DNA of 64,000 nucleotides, from assembly GCA_035523995.1 (NCBI GenBank), contig DATKPQ010000107.1, forward strand, positions 1 to 64,000. The letters are read 5' to 3'. Positions 53,375 to 62,490 of the stretch are shown here, one piece after another. The position numbers and the translations under genes are program-made. A model generated the notes under the pieces. That model saw only the letters and a list, made by a program, of their open reading frames with translations, did no database searches and was not told the DNA's origin. This DNA comes from JASHVB01 sp035523995. Its GTDB lineage: Bacteria; Pseudomonadota; Alphaproteobacteria; Acetobacterales; Acetobacteraceae. Every line of letters starts with the position of its first letter. Position 1 is the stretch's first letter.

Positions 53375-53465
53375 GAATGACCTTCCTTGCCGTACTGCAT
53401 GCGCCACCTCGGACTGCGGCGTGGTTACAACCGGTTCGTATTTGCCAGACGGCATATCGCCGGGC

Positions 53466-54023
53466 TCACAGCCCAGTCACACTGTGGCGGGCGCAGGCAA
53501 ACCACTCCCGGCCGGCATCGCCGGATTCCGGCAGCGAGAGGATAGGCAGCCCCGGCGTGTCCGCACGAAGCTCCAGTGTGCCGCCGCTGAGCAACATGAG
53601 GATGCGGCCGAGGGTAGTCTCGTTGCGCGGCAGGTAGAAGACCGCCTGACCGCTGGCAAGGCCGTCGCCTGCGATCGTCCATTGGCCTGCAGGTCCGGCG
53701 AAATGTGCCGCCATATGCGGTGGCGCGGGTGCGGGCAGCGAAACAACGAGACGGAGCGGTCCTTCCGGGCGAACGATCATCAGCAGGCTCGCCTGGCTGG
53801 CCCTGGCGGACATCGTGCAGGCCTTGGGCGTGGTATCGAAGCCCCACACCGTCCGCAGGACAGGACGGGTGAGAGGAGGTGGCGGCGGCAGCGGCAGTGG
53901 CATGGCGGCTGCCGGCGGCGGCGGCGGTTGTGCCGTTTTTGTGCAGCAGGCCAGCGCCAGCCCGAGCGGCAGAGCGGCGAGCTTACAAAGGCGCGGAGAG
54001 ACGAGTCGGCTGGGGCGAGACAT
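53466..54023 (-). CDS. Putative lipoprotein, 185 residues
   Basis: Not recognised by family. The N-terminus MSRPSRLVSPRLCKLAALPLGLALACC gives a lipobox LALAC. It is followed by a Pro/Ala-rich tether and then a folded-looking part (VLRTVWGFDTTPKACTMSA, AGQWTIAGDGLASGQAVFYLP, RILMLLSGGTLELRADTPG). It is in line with the histidine kinase, ending 91 bp before its start, and may supply a periplasmic input to it (inference). Confidence 0.65.
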   Translation of the reverse strand: MSRPSRLVSPRLCKLAALPLGLALACCTKTAQPPPPPAAAMPLPLPPPPPLTRPVLRTVWGFDTTPKACTMSARASQASLLMIVRPEGPLRLVVSLPAPAPPHMAAHFAGPAGQWTIAGDGLASGQAVFYLPRNETTLGRILMLLSGGTLELRADTPGLPILSLPESGDAGREWFACARHSVTGL

Positions 54024-54488
54024 GCTGGGGCGGTTTAGCAGATTGTTGGGATGTCGTGGTGAAGGATCGACCGCGCCGCGTCAGAAGCAATGATCGGCCT
54101 GAGATCCCGATCGCGTCGCAATGATGAGTTGGGCCGGTCGGCAACCGGATAGCGAGCCGGCGGTGCGTGTCAATCTGTCCTGGCGGCTACTCCCCATGTC
54201 ATGCGAGTTGCCCACCAACCGGCGCGGCCGACCAGCGACTGAATGAAACCGCGCACGACGGAACGATTCCCTGCCTCCGTGGGCGTACAGACCGAAGACA
54301 TGGGCGACACATGTTCGGGGACATGCGTAACAGGTTGCACGGGGTTGCTCGCATTGCGCGGATCGATCTGCGCTGTGCGATCAACGACAAAAATTGCTTC
54401 CCGTACCCCTGCGGTCGTGGTGGGGCGCAAGTCGATTGGCCGGCCGAGACGAACGCCTGACTGCCTCCCGGCAGCGCAAATCCTGCCA

Positions 54489-54524
54489 CACTCGCACTCG
54501 CACTCGCCCTCGCACTCGCCCTGC
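54489..54524. repeat. 6-bp microsatellite CACTCG
   Basis: Four units of CACTCG with an interposed CCCTCG and a final CCCTGC, in the gap 54024-54597. The rest of that gap carries a weak family A fragment near 54088-54125 and no gene I can support. Confidence 0.8.
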
Positions 54525-54597
54525 GCGTGATAGACAGACTTCGTGACATCCCGGATATTCGCCAGCGACGGGTGTGAATTCGGGTGGGGTGCGCCGC

Positions 54598-55845
54598 ATG
54601 GAGCCAAATGCAACCCTGGACCGCGACGCGTTTCCCCTGGCCGGACGCAAAATCTCCATCGAACCCAGGGAAAGAGCAACTTCGCCTTCATTCCAGGCCA
54701 AATATCCGATGGTGCGCAACCTGGGGTTGATCCCGGAAGGCCTCAGACTCGCGATGGAGGAGTCCTGGAGCCGCGGCCGGTTCGCAGACCGCGATATCGA
54801 GATATTCCTTATCCACGGCGCCTATGTCGTGAGGGAGTGCCTGATTTTCGACGACAACCTTCAGGTACTGTCGAATGCCAGCGACCAGTACACGGGCGAG
54901 GAGATCGAAGCTGCGCTGGACTGCATCTTGAGCCAACTCAACGCCAACGCGGTTCCTCACCTCACTGCCCCCGCTATTTTGTCGAAACGGCGGGCGGTCA
55001 ACAACTACGGCCATTTCCTGATCGAAATGCTGCCGATGGCGATGATTGCCAACCAGCTCGTCGGTCATTTCGATCCCCTGTTCATTTTGCATCGCGGCGA
55101 GCCACCGATGCTCGACGTGAATTTGCGGGCATTCCGCTTGCTCGGCATCCCGCCGGGCCGGTTGCTGATACGCGACTCGCAGGAGCCCGTGCATGTCGAC
55201 CACCTCGTCGTGGTAAGAGGCCTCACCGATCACGGCAGCTACATGTCGCCACTGTGTATCGACTACCTCGCCAGCCTCGCCGAGAAAGTATCGGCCGGCG
55301 AACAAAAGCAACTGTTCGTGCGGCGGCGGCCAGGCTGGCGCCGCGGCCGCGCGCTGGTCAACGAGTCGGAGTTGTGCCAGCAATTGGAGGCGCTTGGCTT
55401 CCACGCCATCGAACCCGGCGAAATGACGCTCGAGCAACAGATCTCCGCGTTCAGCGGCGCAGACCAGGTCGTCGGCATCAGCGGCGCGGCACTCTCCAAC
55501 ATCGCCTTTTGCCGTCCGGGTACAAGCGTGGTCAACGTGGTCCCTTCGCACTTCCCTGACACGTTCTTCTGGTTCATCGCGACGCATAAAATGCTCCGCT
55601 ACACCGAGCTGCGCGGCCAGTCCCTCACGCAAGAGGAGTCCGACCACCTCGCGGACTTTCGCATCAGTGAAGCAGACCTGCGATGGCTTGACGGCTTGCT
55701 CCGAGAAGCCCGGCCGAGCAGCGCGGCAGAGACGACGGCTTACGTCCATGGCAACCTGCCGTTATATGGGCTCAGCGTCCGCCTCGATGCCAACCACCCA
55801 TCGCCAACGATGTCTCTCGCCAACCCTGCATCGCGGAAAATCTAA
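54598..55845 (+). CDS. Glycosyltransferase family 61 (DUF563) protein
   Basis: 415 residues. The GT61 core shows AVNNYGHFLIEMLPMAMIAN, the FVRRRPGWRRGRALVNE basic segment, and DQVVGISGAALSNIAFCRPGTSVVNVVP, the nucleotide-sugar binding region. Such enzymes add sugars to cell-surface polysaccharide or protein. A GTG 24 bp earlier is an alternative start; neither has a strong ribosome site. The base composition is somewhat lower in GC. The methyltransferase follows on the same strand, so both may act on one glycan. Confidence 0.85.
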   Translation: MEPNATLDRDAFPLAGRKISIEPRERATSPSFQAKYPMVRNLGLIPEGLRLAMEESWSRGRFADRDIEIFLIHGAYVVRECLIFDDNLQVLSNASDQYTGEEIEAALDCILSQLNANAVPHLTAPAILSKRRAVNNYGHFLIEMLPMAMIANQLVGHFDPLFILHRGEPPMLDVNLRAFRLLGIPPGRLLIRDSQEPVHVDHLVVVRGLTDHGSYMSPLCIDYLASLAEKVSAGEQKQLFVRRRPGWRRGRALVNESELCQQLEALGFHAIEPGEMTLEQQISAFSGADQVVGISGAALSNIAFCRPGTSVVNVVPSHFPDTFFWFIATHKMLRYTELRGQSLTQEESDHLADFRISEADLRWLDGLLREARPSSAAETTAYVHGNLPLYGLSVRLDANHPSPTMSLANPASRKI

Positions 55846-55883
55846 ACGCTAAGGTCCAGACTGATGGTGATTGCTCCACCTGT

Positions 55884-55955
55884 CATTGCGAGCGAAACGC
55901 AGCAAGCCCCAAGGGACATTCGCGCGTCCTGTCGGCGGAGATTGCTTCGTACGCC
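55884..55955. repeat. Dispersed repeat family A, copy at 55.9 kb
   Basis: CATTGCGAGCGAAACGCAGCAAGCCCC, then GGAGATTGCTTCGTACGCC in inverse, a diverged inverted pair. It lies between the GT61 and methyltransferase genes. Confidence 0.65.
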
Positions 55956-56101
55956 ACGGTATTGTCATGTGCCGGAAGGGGGCTGCATTAACGAGGCGGC
56001 ATCGCCGACGGCTCGCGATAATCAGGGTCAGCGTCGGCGATCTCAGCGGTCGCTGCCGCACATTGCGTGTCCACGGCGCCTGCCCGGTGGGCCGGTGGGA
56101 A

Positions 56102-57622
56102 ATGCCTGATACCGCACACGCACTGTCGCCCACTGGCACATCCGGCCCGTCAATCCACCCTGGCGGTGTCGCACTGCTGCAATGCACCGGTTGCGGGCAG
56201 CCGCTCGCGACGGCCGGCGGGGCAGTCGCCTGCACCGACTGTAACATTACCTTTTCCACCAACGACGGGATCATCGATTTCGTGGCGAGCGCCTCGGCCA
56301 CTGCCCTGGATGATATCGATTATGACCAATTCTACGCCATAAGTCCCGAGTCATCGCTCCGGCTTTATCAAACCATAAAGTCGTCCGCAGGACCGTTCTG
56401 GCCAAGGCATTTTGGCAACGTGCTTGAGGTCGGATGCGGCACCGGCGGATCCAGCATGGCGGTCCTGCGCCAGTCCGAAGCATCGAATGTCGTGATCACA
56501 GACATATCGACGAAGATGTTGCGCATATGCCGCGCCCGAATCAACAAGCTGGGACGCATCCGCGCCACGAGCCTGACCTTCGCCAGCTACAGCGGCATTG
56601 AAGACTGTATCGCACCGGAAGCGTTCGACACGTGCTACGGCACATCGGTCGTGCACCATGTCACCGATGTCCCGCGCTTTCTCAGGCATATGTATCGGTC
56701 ACTGAAGCCCGGCGGGCGGGCCTTTTTCATGGAGCCGAATGCGCATTTCCATCACGCCCTCACGTCAACGCTCGCCGGCATCCTGGCCGCATCGCTCCGC
56801 CAGCCGGTCATCCCGGAGCAAGACATGAGCGTGATGTACAACTGGATGGCAGAAGTTCATTGCAACGTCGTCAACAGCGGCGACGCAGAAATCTTGGCCG
56901 ATCGCGAAGACAAGCACCAGTTCACAGCAGAGACCTTTGAAGCCATGGCCAAGGATGCCGGCTTCACAACCGCAATGTCGCTACCGTGCCACGTTGATCC
57001 GACCGGTTGGGATGCGATTCGCGTCTATCTTGACCAATGCGGTGTGAGCGAACACGCGTTAAACGTTATGCGGCAGCTCTGGCCATTGGCGCAGCGATGG
57101 TACTTCGCTTCGCTAAAGCCCAGGGACCGCTCGCCAAGCTATTTGTTCTGGCTGACCAAGGAAGGCCAGCAGACCTCGCGGCCGCGAGCGCCGGTGGCTC
57201 CGCCTCGGCAAGCGGCCACGGCAGCGCCATCCGCATCCCCGGCCCCCTTGGACCTGTGGCTGGAACTGGCGATTCAGCAAACCGATGATTGCCTCGAAAT
57301 CGTAGCAGAGGGATGGTGCGCGGCCGCCGATCGTGTGAAATCGGTGGAGATGGCCTTCGGCGGGCACAAGCTTCACCTGCCGATATGGCGCCCGCGTCCC
57401 GACGTACAGATTGCGATCAATTCCGGCCTCGTCTATCCGGCGCTGCATGCGATTTGTTCCGGTATCTCCGGAAAGGTTCCCCTGCGGGACCATGACGGCG
57501 CTGATGGCCCAATCTCCGTACAGGTCGCCATCGTGGCAATCGATAACCGCATCATCCCAGTCGGCGCGATCGATCTGATGCCGAATGGAGGCAGCGAAGT
57601 GCTGAGCAAGCAAATCAGATGA
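56102..57622 (+). CDS. Zinc-ribbon class I methyltransferase with C-terminal extension
   Basis: 506 residues. An N-terminal CTGCGQPL...CTDC zinc ribbon (about 28-50) resembles Trm112-type. A SAM-binding Rossmann domain has NVLEVGCGTGGSS, VVITDIS and YGTSVVHHVTD, then LKPGGRAFFMEP. After a Pro/Ala linker near 370-385, a final 120 residues (LWLELAIQQTDDCLEIVAEGWC ... PVGAIDLMP) form a strand-rich domain I do not recognise. Such ribbon-methyltransferases often modify surface sugars, matching the GT61 neighbour. ATG 56102 begins the folded protein; the frame upstream is repeat. Confidence 0.85.
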   Translation: MPDTAHALSPTGTSGPSIHPGGVALLQCTGCGQPLATAGGAVACTDCNITFSTNDGIIDFVASASATALDDIDYDQFYAISPESSLRLYQTIKSSAGPFWPRHFGNVLEVGCGTGGSSMAVLRQSEASNVVITDISTKMLRICRARINKLGRIRATSLTFASYSGIEDCIAPEAFDTCYGTSVVHHVTDVPRFLRHMYRSLKPGGRAFFMEPNAHFHHALTSTLAGILAASLRQPVIPEQDMSVMYNWMAEVHCNVVNSGDAEILADREDKHQFTAETFEAMAKDAGFTTAMSLPCHVDPTGWDAIRVYLDQCGVSEHALNVMRQLWPLAQRWYFASLKPRDRSPSYLFWLTKEGQQTSRPRAPVAPPRQAATAAPSASPAPLDLWLELAIQQTDDCLEIVAEGWCAAADRVKSVEMAFGGHKLHLPIWRPRPDVQIAINSGLVYPALHAICSGISGKVPLRDHDGADGPISVQVAIVAIDNRIIPVGAIDLMPNGGSEVLSKQIR

Positions 57623-57631
57623 GCGCGGCAG

Positions 57632-57708
57632 CCTCTCCCGTGCCAGCGGGAGACGTCGAGCGGCAAGCACCGGGGTGATCGGGTCGGCACGCAGCAAGCC
57701 ACTGTACC
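57632..57708. repeat. Dispersed repeat family B, copy at 57.7 kb
   Basis: CCTCTCCCGTGCCAGCGGGAGACG, then GGGGTGATCGGGTCGGCACGCAGC. It sits in the gap between convergent methyltransferase and ihfB, where it can serve as a shared transcript end. Confidence 0.75.
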
Positions 57709-57729
57709 GCCCCCAACAGTCCTCGACCT

Positions 57730-58056
57730 CTAGCCCAGACCTCTCCCGCCCTCGCGCGCGAGGTTCTTGCTGTCTCCCGCCTTGTTCACCCGCTCACGCA
57801 ACTCTTTCCCGGCCTTGAAGAACGGTACCGCTTTTTCGTCCACCGGCACCGCCTCGCCGGTCCGCGGATTGCGGCCGGTGCGCGCATCCCGCCGCTTCAC
57901 CGTGAACGCACCGAAGCCACGCAGCTCCACCCGCTCACCCCGCGCAAGGGCAGCGGAAATCTCTTCAAAAATCGTGGCCACGATGGTTTCGACATCCGCC
58001 GCGCGCAGATGCGGATTGGCGCTCGCGAGTTCGGCAATGAGTTCCGACCTGGTCAC
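57730..58056 (-). CDS. ihfB: Integration host factor beta subunit
   Basis: 108 residues. A DNA-bending HU/IHF protein: MTRSELIAELASANPHL, IFEEISAALARGERVELRGFGAFTVKRRDARTGRNPRTGE, and VPFFKAGKELRERVN. The conserved Pro of RNPRTGE inserts into DNA. It is probably in one unit with sppA upstream (31 bp). In many relatives lapA-pyrF follows directly; here about 7.7 kb intervene. Confidence 0.94.
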   Translation of the reverse strand: MTRSELIAELASANPHLRAADVETIVATIFEEISAALARGERVELRGFGAFTVKRRDARTGRNPRTGEAVPVDEKAVPFFKAGKELRERVNKAGDSKNLAREGGRGLG

Positions 58057-58087
58057 GCCGTCTTCCCCGGTTTATCGGCTGAGAGCG

Positions 58088-59011
58088 TCAGCCGCCGGAA
58101 CGATGCCAGACTGCCCACGCTCCGTCAAGCATAACACCTTGGGAAATCACGCTTTTCCAGACACCGGTCAGAATCGGCCCCAACGTGCCGGACAGGGTGC
58201 GTTCGGCGAAGCCTTCGGTCGAGACGTCCTCCACCGGCAGGCTCTCCGGCACGCCCTTGTTCTTGGCCAACCACAGCCGCGCATCATGCTCGCCGCCGAT
58301 TGCGTCGATCAGGCCGAGTTGCAAGGCTTGCTGTCCCGTATAGGCGCGTCCGTCGCCAAGCTGGCGCACTTTCGCCGGGTCCATGTGACGCCCGGCCGCA
58401 ACCATGGCGACGAACTGGCCATACATGTCCATCACCAGGCCTTCCAGCACCTGCTGGCCTTGCGGCGACAGCGGCGCCGTCAGGCTGGGCTGGTTCTTCA
58501 GCGGCCCCGACACGATGGTCTGCACATCCACGCCCAGTTTGGACAGCAGGCCGCCTACTTCCGGCGCTTCCAGCAGCACGCCGATGGAGCCGGTCAGTGT
58601 GCCTTCATGGGCGTAGATGCGCGTGGCCGGCACGGAGATCATGTAGGCTGCGGAAGCGGCCAGCGCGCCCATGCACACCACCACGGGCTTCTTCGCGGCG
58701 ACCTCAGCGATGGCGTCATGCAGGCTCTCGCCGCCGGCCACACTGCCGCCTGGGCTGTCAACCCGCACGATCAGTGCCTTCACGCTGGCATCATCGGCCA
58801 GCTTTTCAACAGCATGGGTAAGCTTTGGGTTCTCGGTGATCAGGCCGCTGACATCCAGACGTGCAACATGGTCGCCGGTGAAGCCGAAGCCACTGCCCCG
58901 CACCGCCACCAGCACCGCGGCGAGGACGGCCAGGATGGCAAAGCTGCGCCAGAAGATCAGCCGCCGCTTGAGCCGATGGCGATCCAGCAGCAGATCGGTT
59001 TCCAGGCTCAC
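58088..59011 (-). CDS. sppA: Signal peptide peptidase SppA
   Basis: 307 residues, the short single-domain form. One membrane anchor (about 19-38) precedes an S49 protease domain. VDSPGGSVAGGESL is the oxyanion region; the catalytic Ser is in GALAASAAYMIS and the Lys in SGPLKNQPS. It degrades cleaved signal peptides in the membrane. It is located between rpsA and ihfB, a common order in alphaproteobacteria. Confidence 0.93.
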   Translation of the reverse strand: MSLETDLLLDRHRLKRRLIFWRSFAILAVLAAVLVAVRGSGFGFTGDHVARLDVSGLITENPKLTHAVEKLADDASVKALIVRVDSPGGSVAGGESLHDAIAEVAAKKPVVVCMGALAASAAYMISVPATRIYAHEGTLTGSIGVLLEAPEVGGLLSKLGVDVQTIVSGPLKNQPSLTAPLSPQGQQVLEGLVMDMYGQFVAMVAAGRHMDPAKVRQLGDGRAYTGQQALQLGLIDAIGGEHDARLWLAKNKGVPESLPVEDVSTEGFAERTLSGTLGPILTGVWKSVISQGVMLDGAWAVWHRSGG

Positions 59012-59012
59012 A

Positions 59013-59216
59013 AAACCTCTCGCGCTTGCGGGGTTGCGCCGCGCAATGCATCAAGGCGCGGCACGAAGCGACCCGGGTCCGGGTGATCGGGTCTGCGCGC
59101 TGCAAACAAACTCACTGCCCCGCGCCGATCGCCCCGGATCGGGTCCGGGGCTGCCTCTCGCCCGTGGCGCCAGGCGCGGCGGCCTCTCCCGCGAACCGGG
59201 AGAGGTGCCCCGACAC
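59013..59216. repeat. Dispersed repeat family B, copies at 59.1 kb
   Basis: Starts CCTCTCGCGCTTGCGGGG and contains GGGTGATCGGGTCTGCGC, then GGATCGGGTCCGGGG and, at the right end, CCTCTCCCGCGAACCGGGAGAGG, a strong stem. At least two partial copies fill the whole 207-bp gap between rpsA and sppA. Confidence 0.75.
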
Positions 59217-59218
59217 TA

Positions 59219-60964
59219 TCAATTCTCCTGCTGCGCTTGCTGGTTGCGGCGCCGGATCGCGGCCCCAAGGATATCGCCCAGCGACGCACCGGAATCCGAC
59301 GACCCGTATTCCGCCATCGCCTGCTTCTCCTCCTCCATCTCCTTCCCCTTGATGGTGAGGGTCAGCTTGCGCGCGGCACGATCCACAGCGGTGATCTTCG
59401 CGTCCACCTTCTCGCCCACCGCGAACCGGTCCGGCCGCTGGTCGCCCTTGTCGCGGGCCAGCTCGGCGCGGCGGATGAAGCCGGTCAGAACGTCGCCGAC
59501 CTTCACCTCGATGCCGTTGGCCTGGACGGCACTCACCACGCAGGTGACCACGTCACCCTTGTGCACGCCCTCCAGCACGGTCGCCGCCGGATCGTCCTTG
59601 AGCTGCTTGATGCCCAGGCTGATCCGCTCCTTCTCCACGTCCACGTCGAGCACTTTTGCCTTCACCACATCGCCCTTGTTGTAATGGGCGATGGCTTGCT
59701 CGCCGGCCTCGTCCCAGGAGATGTCCGACATGTGCACCATGCCGTCGATGTCCGCCGACAGGCCGATGAACAAGCCGAACTCGGTGATGTTGCGGATTTC
59801 GCCCTCGACCACCGACCCGATCGGGTGCTCGTCGACGAATTGCTCCCACGGGTTCCGCTGCACCTGCTTCAGGCCCAGCGAGATCCGGCGCTTCGAGCTG
59901 TCCACGTCCAGGATCATCACCTCCACTTCCTGCGACGTGGAGACAATCTTGCCCGGATGGACGTTCTTCTTGGTCCAGGACATTTCCGACACGTGGACCA
60001 GCCCTTCCACCCCCGGCTCCAGCTCCACGAAGGCGCCGTAGTCGGTGATGTTGGTGACGCGGCCGGAATACTTGGCGCCCGGCGGATATTTCGCCGCCAC
60101 GCCTTCCCACGGATCGGCCTCGAGCTGCTTCATGCCCAGGCTGATGCGCTGGGTCTCCGGGTTGAACCGGATCACCTGCACCTTCACCTGCTGGCCGATC
60201 TGCAGCGCTTCCGACGGATGGTTGATGCGCCGCCAGGCGATGTCGGTGACGTGCAGCAGCCCGTCCACCCCGCCCAAATCCACGAAGGCACCGTAATCGG
60301 TGATGTTCTTCACCACGCCATCAAGGATCTGGCCTTCCTTCAGCCCCTGGATCAGCTCACTGCGTTGCTCCGCGCGGGTCTCTTCCAGCACCGCCCGGCG
60401 CGACACCACGATATTTCCACGCGCACGGTCCATTTTCAGGATCTGGAACGGCTGCGGCGAGCCCATCAGCGGCCCCACGTCGCGGACCGGGCGGATATCG
60501 ACCTGGCTGCCGGGCAGGAACGCCACGGCCCCGCCGAGATCGACGGTGAACCCGCCCTTCACCCGGCCATAGATGGTGCCGTTGACGCGTTGCTGGGTTT
60601 CGAACGCCTTCTCCAGGTTGGTCCAGGCCTCCTCGCGCCGCGCCTTCTCGCGCGACAGGATGATGGCGCCGTCCTTGTCCTCATAGCGTTCGACATAGAG
60701 CTCGATGAAATCACCGGGCTTCACCTCCGGCCTCACCCCGGGCGGGGCGAATTCCTTGAGCGCGACGCGGCCCTCCGACTTCAGGCCGACATCGACGACG
60801 GCGAATTCGTCGGTCAGGCGCAGGACGCGGCCGGTGACGACGGAGCCGTCGAAGCCGGAATCTCTGCCAAGGGTTTCATCAAGCAAGGCGGCGAAGTTCT
60901 CGCCCTTGAAATGGTCCTGGATTGGGGCCGGCGCGATGGCGCGGGCGGTGGCGGATGCTGCCAT
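59219..60964 (-). CDS. rpsA: 30S ribosomal protein S1
   Basis: 581 residues with six S1 RNA-binding repeats. Clear ones are GRVLRLTDEFAVVDVGLKSEGRV, DGVVKNITDYGAFVDLGGVDGLLHV, GRVTNITDYGAFVELEPGVEGLVHV and EGEIRNITEFGLFIGLSADIDGMVH. It recruits mRNA to the ribosome. The start at 60964 gives MAASATARAIAPAPIQDHFKG, a normal N-terminus; the frame upstream is non-coding. cmk, often found upstream of rpsA, is not here. Confidence 0.96.
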   Translation of the reverse strand: MAASATARAIAPAPIQDHFKGENFAALLDETLGRDSGFDGSVVTGRVLRLTDEFAVVDVGLKSEGRVALKEFAPPGVRPEVKPGDFIELYVERYEDKDGAIILSREKARREEAWTNLEKAFETQQRVNGTIYGRVKGGFTVDLGGAVAFLPGSQVDIRPVRDVGPLMGSPQPFQILKMDRARGNIVVSRRAVLEETRAEQRSELIQGLKEGQILDGVVKNITDYGAFVDLGGVDGLLHVTDIAWRRINHPSEALQIGQQVKVQVIRFNPETQRISLGMKQLEADPWEGVAAKYPPGAKYSGRVTNITDYGAFVELEPGVEGLVHVSEMSWTKKNVHPGKIVSTSQEVEVMILDVDSSKRRISLGLKQVQRNPWEQFVDEHPIGSVVEGEIRNITEFGLFIGLSADIDGMVHMSDISWDEAGEQAIAHYNKGDVVKAKVLDVDVEKERISLGIKQLKDDPAATVLEGVHKGDVVTCVVSAVQANGIEVKVGDVLTGFIRRAELARDKGDQRPDRFAVGEKVDAKITAVDRAARKLTLTIKGKEMEEEKQAMAEYGSSDSGASLGDILGAAIRRRNQQAQQEN

Positions 60965-61050
60965 ATGGTATGTGGTTTCCGTTACGGATGTCCGGGCCGG
61001 CGGCCCGGGAGTTGCCGTGGTATGCGCATTCCCACCGGGAAACACGACTT

Positions 61051-61075
61051 GCCCGCGGAGAGAAGCACCGCGGGC
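61051..61075 (-). other. Hairpin in the rpsA leader
   Basis: GCCCGCGG pairs perfectly with CCGCGGGC around a nine-base loop, 87 bp upstream of the rpsA start. It may be a leader structure used in S1 autoregulation. Otherwise the gap 60965-61715 (751 bp) holds no gene I can support. Confidence 0.45.
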
Positions 61076-61715
61076 CGGGTTGCGGATCATAGGCGGAGAC
61101 GCTCGCGCCGCGAGCGACCCCGCCACACATACGCGCGATTTTCCCGGAGTCAAGCGGACGGAACCATGGCGCCGGCGCGGCGGAAGGCGGACCGGACCAG
61201 CGAATCGCCAATATCGCCGAGACAGGCAGAGACGCAAAGGATACTAAGAAAAACTTCCTGATCCAGGCCAGGCGAGCAACTTCCTATGGGCGCGCACATA
61301 GACCTTCCACCGCCACGAACGCCGAAGCCGGTGGACGGGCCGGTCGTCATGGCCGCTTCCACCAATGATTCGGCTATCTGCTGCGGACCAACCCGGCGTT
61401 CGCAATGCAATGGTCGCAGTGCCCCAAGGTCTCGGCCGTGCCACCCCATTGGCTCCCCCATTGGCTCCAGGTGTGCCACCGCACTGGCCCTAGGTATTGT
61501 TCTCGGGCCCCGAGCCCCCCAACCAGGACGCGAATCTGCTCTTGGCCCGCGCCGCACCTGTTCATAAGCTGAACGGGCGGCACCCCTATCCGCTGGAGTT
61601 ACTCGCGGCGCTGCAATACCCGCCATGAACCCGTATCGCTGTCAGGACAGCCCTCTTGCCCCCGGCAGCGTTCCTCCATTGAATGCCGCCGGCCATCGCA
61701 AGGAAGGAACGCCGC

Positions 61716-62477
61716 ATGCCGAAGCTCGCCGGAAAAGTCGCCTGGGTCACGGGTGCAGGCAGCGGCATCGGCGAGGCGGCGGCGCTGGCACTGGCCGAGG
61801 AAGGCGCCACACTGGTGCTCACCGGCCGCCGCCGTGAGCCATTGGAGGACGTCGCCCGCCGCCTGGGCAACAGCGGCGCCGAGGCACATGTGCAGCCGGC
61901 CGACCTGACCGACGCCACCCAGGTCCAGCTCGTGGGAAATTTCATTCGCGAACGACTGGGGCGGCTCGACATCCTGGTGAACAACGCCGGCGTCAACATC
62001 ATCGACCGCCACTGGGACAAGCTGACCCCGGAAGGCATCGACACACTGATGAAGGGCAACGTGATGGCGGCGCTGTATTGCGTCACCGTGGCGCTGCCGT
62101 TCATGCGCGCGCAGCAGGACGGGGTGATGATCCACACGTCTTCTATGGCGGGACGCTTCATCGGCGGCTTCTCCGGCCCGATCTACGGCACTGCAAAGCA
62201 CGGCGTCGTGGCCATGAGCCACACCATCAACATGGAGGAATGCGTCAACGGCATCCGCTCCACCGTGTTCCTGCCGGGCGAAGTGGCGACGCCGATCCTG
62301 GACAGGCGCCCCAACCCGGTCGGACCGGAGGAGCGCGCGCGCATGGTGCAGTCGGAAGATTGCGGCGACCTGATCCGCTACATCGCCTGCCTGCCGCGCC
62401 ATGTGGTGATGAATGAGGTGATGCTGGGCCCGACGCACAACCGCACCTACGTTTCCAATCTGCAACGCAAGCTGTGA
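61716..62477 (+). CDS. Short-chain dehydrogenase/reductase
   Basis: A 253-residue classical SDR. Cofactor motif TGAGSGIGE, NNAG in the DILVNNAGVN stretch, catalytic Ser in TSSMAG, and Tyr-x3-Lys in YGTAKHG. GRRREP after the second strand suggests NADP preference. AAGGAAC lies eight bases before ATG 61716, favouring it over a start 33 bp earlier. It lies 13 bp before the 2-hydroxyacid dehydrogenase; the two oxidoreductases probably act in one pathway, substrate unknown. Confidence 0.92.
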   Translation: MPKLAGKVAWVTGAGSGIGEAAALALAEEGATLVLTGRRREPLEDVARRLGNSGAEAHVQPADLTDATQVQLVGNFIRERLGRLDILVNNAGVNIIDRHWDKLTPEGIDTLMKGNVMAALYCVTVALPFMRAQQDGVMIHTSSMAGRFIGGFSGPIYGTAKHGVVAMSHTINMEECVNGIRSTVFLPGEVATPILDRRPNPVGPEERARMVQSEDCGDLIRYIACLPRHVVMNEVMLGPTHNRTYVSNLQRKL

Positions 62478-62490
62478 AGGACGCGCATCG

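Noticed and set aside
54170..54691. 173-codon minus-strand frame upstream of the GT61 gene
   Set aside because: It crosses the CACTCG microsatellite and the GT61 start and has no good start codon, though a stretch (IFVVDRTAQIDPRNASNPVQ) reads protein-like.
59237..61261. 674-codon open frame opposite rpsA
   Set aside because: His/Asp/Leu-rich antisense product; rpsA with six S1 repeats is unmistakable.
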